Of a stretch of DNA of 64,000 nt, positions 61,847 through 64,000 are shown in pieces (the stretch's first letter is position 1; each line of letters opens with the position of its first letter). Both the position numbers and the translations under genes were made by a program. Origin of the DNA: CAXXFQ01 sp963674475. GTDB lineage: Bacteria > Planctomycetota > Planctomycetia > Pirellulales > Thermoguttaceae. The stretch covers positions 620,001-684,000 of the forward strand of contig CAXXFQ010000024.1 of the NCBI GenBank assembly GCA_963674475.2. The letters are read 5' to 3'. Below the pieces are notes generated by a model. That model ran no database searches. It had not been told where the DNA came from and saw only the letters and a list, made by a program, of their open reading frames with translations.

Positions 61847-63303
61847 ATCGTAAGGCATTACTTCATTGCCGTTTTCTTGGCGGGCTAATTTTTACTATTG
61901 CTTGTATTCTCGGCATCTTTCCGTCTGCAGTGAGAGGGGAAGATGCCGCGTCGAACCGAACGCTTCAAACCGCGTTAACCGGCAAATTTCCGCCCTTTAG
62001 CTACTACGACAGTAACGGTGATTTGACGGGCTTTGACGTGGACGTATCGCGTGAGATTGCCCGTCGCGTGGGCCGTTCGTGCGAAATAGTTGCTACCGAA
62101 TGGGACGGAATTCTCGCGGGACTGTTAGCGGGCAAGTATGATGCCATTATCGGCTCGATGGCGGTTACCTCGGAGCGGAAAAAGCAAGTCCTCTTCTCTC
62201 AGCCCTATTATCTTAGCGGCGCGCAGCTTTTTGTGCATCGTGACAACCCTTCGAAAATCTATTCGATTGATGAATGCGCGGACAAACGAATTGCTGTCGT
62301 TCTCGGCGAAACCTACCAGCATTTCCTCGAAAATAACTATCCCGATATTGAACTGGTTACGCTCAAATCGGGGGCGGAGATTTTCGAAATGCTAAGTCAA
62401 AAACGGCTTGACGGATTCGTGACCGATCGACTTGTCGGTTCTTGGCAGGTCAAACAGGCCAATCGAGATTTCGTCGCCGTTGGCCCGATGCTTTACCAAG
62501 AGCAAATTGCCATCCCGGTTAAAAAAGAAGATGCCGCGTTGCTTGCCTCCATCAATACCGCTTTGAAGCAGATGGAAAAAGATGGAACGCTCAAGAGTAT
62601 CCACGATCAATATTTTGGCATTTCCAAGACCGCCAATGATTCAAACTCGATAAAAATGACAACCTCGGTTGTCGCCCGCAAGTTGATCAAAGGGTTTGGC
62701 GTGACGCTTGGTGTCGCTGTGGGAGCGATTCTGCTTGGCCTGACCCTGGCGATTCCATGTGGACTCATTCTCGCGTATCCGACAGGCGGTTGGCGCGTGG
62801 TGTACTATTTTGTCCGAACCATGGTTGATTTCATTCGCGGAACCCCGGTTTTGATTCAACTGCTGTTTGTCTGGATGGGTTTGGGACTGATACCGGTTAC
62901 CGCCGCAATATTGACCTTGGGAATCAATGCGATGGCGTACATGGCGGAGGTGGTCCGCAGCGGCTTGCTCGGAGTGGATCCTGGACAGGCTCGTTCGGCC
63001 AGAGCGCTAGGGCTAAACCGTTTCCAGCAGTTTCGTCATGTTATCTGGCCGCAAGCGTTCCGGATTGCGATCCCGCCGCTGATGAACTCGATCGTCGCTT
63101 TGATTAAAGATACCGCTCTTATCGCGGTCATTTCCATTCCAGAGGTGATCCGAGAGGCCCAGTCGATTATCAGTGTCACTTTTGAGCCCGCGAAATATTA
63201 TTTGATAGTCGCCGGGATGTTTTTTGCAGTGACGTTTCCGCTGATGAAGATTGCGGGATATATCGAAAAGCAGATCAAAGCCAAAGGTTTTGTTCATGAT
63301 TAA
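61840..63303 (+). CDS. Amino-acid ABC transporter: substrate-binding protein fused to permease
   Basis: 487 residues; its ATG overlaps the kamA stop by seven bases. A signal segment (1-33) is followed by an SBP_bac_3 domain (about 40-258) with PPFSYYDSNGDLTGFDVDVS, EWDGILAGLLAGKYDAIIGS and FSQPYYLSGAQLFV. Then comes a His/Glu/Arg/opine-type permease domain (about 265-480) with RGTPVLIQLLFVWMG and the EAA loop RSARALGLNRFQQFRHVIWP. Fused proteins like this are known from Gram-positive GlnP. Coupling to kamA suggests lysine or another basic amino acid as substrate (inference). Confidence 0.92.
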   Translation: MLNRKALLHCRFLGGLIFTIACILGIFPSAVRGEDAASNRTLQTALTGKFPPFSYYDSNGDLTGFDVDVSREIARRVGRSCEIVATEWDGILAGLLAGKYDAIIGSMAVTSERKKQVLFSQPYYLSGAQLFVHRDNPSKIYSIDECADKRIAVVLGETYQHFLENNYPDIELVTLKSGAEIFEMLSQKRLDGFVTDRLVGSWQVKQANRDFVAVGPMLYQEQIAIPVKKEDAALLASINTALKQMEKDGTLKSIHDQYFGISKTANDSNSIKMTTSVVARKLIKGFGVTLGVAVGAILLGLTLAIPCGLILAYPTGGWRVVYYFVRTMVDFIRGTPVLIQLLFVWMGLGLIPVTAAILTLGINAMAYMAEVVRSGLLGVDPGQARSARALGLNRFQQFRHVIWPQAFRIAIPPLMNSIVALIKDTALIAVISIPEVIREAQSIISVTFEPAKYYLIVAGMFFAVTFPLMKIAGYIEKQIKAKGFVHD

Positions 63304-63988
63304 AATAGAAAATGTCAATTTTACCTACGCCGATGGCACCCAAGCATTATTTACTGTCAGTTGTGAGTTTCATTCCGATCACCTCTTCGCGGTACTCGGC
63401 GAATCTGGCTCGGGAAAGACCACCTTACTGAATTGTCTCGGGCGGTTTCTTCACCCACAAGAAGGAACCATTAAGCTCGATGGGGAAGACATCTCGACTA
63501 TGAGCGAAAAAGCGTTTCGCCAGAAGCTGGGTGTCGTGTTTCAAAAACTGCACCTATTCCCCCATCTGAATATCCTGCAAAACATGCTGCTCGCCCCTAA
63601 AGTGGTACAGGGTCGACATGAAACGGAACTTAAAAAAGAAGCAACTGCAATGCTTGAGCGTCTGGGTATTGCCGATTTGGCGGAAAGTTACCCTACCCAG
63701 GTCAGCGGAGGACAAGCCCAACGAGCTGCCATCGCCCGCGGCCTGATGCTTCAGCCTGAGTACCTTCTGCTTGATGAGCCTACCAGTGCATTGGACGCAC
63801 GCACCAGTGCGGAGTTTGCCCAATGGCTGAAAGAATTGCACGAGGAAACGCATTTCATTGTCGTCACCCATGACCTGCCCTTTGCCCAGCTCATAGCTCA
63901 AAAGGGAATCTATATGGAAAATGGCAGAATCGTTCACGAGGGTGACATCGAAACGATAACGAAAACCGCCGCAAAATATTCTGTCTAG
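63296..63988 (+). CDS. Amino-acid ABC transporter ATP-binding protein
   Basis: 230 residues from ATG at 63296, overlapping the permease stop by eight bases. Walker A is GESGSGKTT (35-43), the signature VSGGQAQRAA and Walker B YLLLDEPTSALD, then the switch His in FIVVTHDLP. It belongs to the GlnQ/HisP group that powers polar amino-acid uptake. It is the last complete gene in the window; the operon could continue beyond 64000. Confidence 0.93.
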   Translation: MIKIENVNFTYADGTQALFTVSCEFHSDHLFAVLGESGSGKTTLLNCLGRFLHPQEGTIKLDGEDISTMSEKAFRQKLGVVFQKLHLFPHLNILQNMLLAPKVVQGRHETELKKEATAMLERLGIADLAESYPTQVSGGQAQRAAIARGLMLQPEYLLLDEPTSALDARTSAEFAQWLKELHEETHFIVVTHDLPFAQLIAQKGIYMENGRIVHEGDIETITKTAAKYSV

Positions 63989-64000
63989 GAACCCCATGTC

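Overview
The window looks like a chromosomal stretch of a planctomycete, probably of the Pirellulales/Rhodopirellula kind. Evidence: two giant secreted proteins carry the N-terminal planctomycete export motif LEPLEDRRMLS. There are two FGly-type sulfatases, ECF sigma/zinc-finger anti-sigma pairs with large exported C-terminal parts, multiheme cytochrome/TPR fusions, an HzsA-related heme protein, a Tat-exported oxidoreductase and a GH78 rhamnosidase. No tRNA, rRNA or CRISPR array was recognised.

Layout. 0-12.3 kb: a partial glycan flippase, a giant beta-helix/dockerin protein with its leader, a TylF-type methyltransferase, a photolyase-related protein, a glycosidase fragment and two small envelope proteins. 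12.6-21 kb: lepA, then on the minus strand a cytochrome/TPR lipoprotein and two sulfatases. 21-24.2 kb: insertion-sequence debris and the first sigma/anti-sigma pair. 24.9-31.7 kb: GH78 rhamnosidase, ZIP zinc transporter, second sigma/anti-sigma pair. 32-39 kb: an exported TrmO-fold protein, a small cytosolic protein, one intact IS3-family element (IS407-like), a TPR membrane protein, and a two-lobed secreted protein flanked by fragments of an RHS gene. 39-53 kb: the second giant beta-helix protein, an HzsA-like triheme protein, an AraC-type DNA-binding fragment and a 1079-residue lipoprotein, separated by repeats and dead transposons. 53.5-59.4 kb: a three-gene unit (ceramidase-like hydrolase fused to LamG, Gfo/Idh/MocA oxidoreductase, HEAT-repeat protein). 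60-64 kb: a compact operon of MarR regulator, lysine 2,3-aminomutase-like enzyme, substrate-binding/permease fusion and ABC ATPase.

How it fits together. Many genes serve scavenging of sulfated or rhamnose-containing polysaccharides (sulfatases, GH78, ceramidase-like hydrolase, oxidoreductase, dockerin-bearing surface proteins). The two sigma/anti-sigma pairs are plausible envelope or substrate sensors. The MarR-KamA-ABC operon stands apart. It probably imports a basic amino acid and turns lysine into beta-lysine, and it has a clear promoter with an operator-like dyad.

The intergenic DNA is dominated by fossils: at least a dozen fragments of IS3, IS66, IS256 and integrase-type transposases, scars of IS407-like ends, a roughly 470-bp repeat in three copies, and a 93-bp module with palindromic borders at two loci. 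Only one insertion sequence (33.4-34.6 kb) looks intact.
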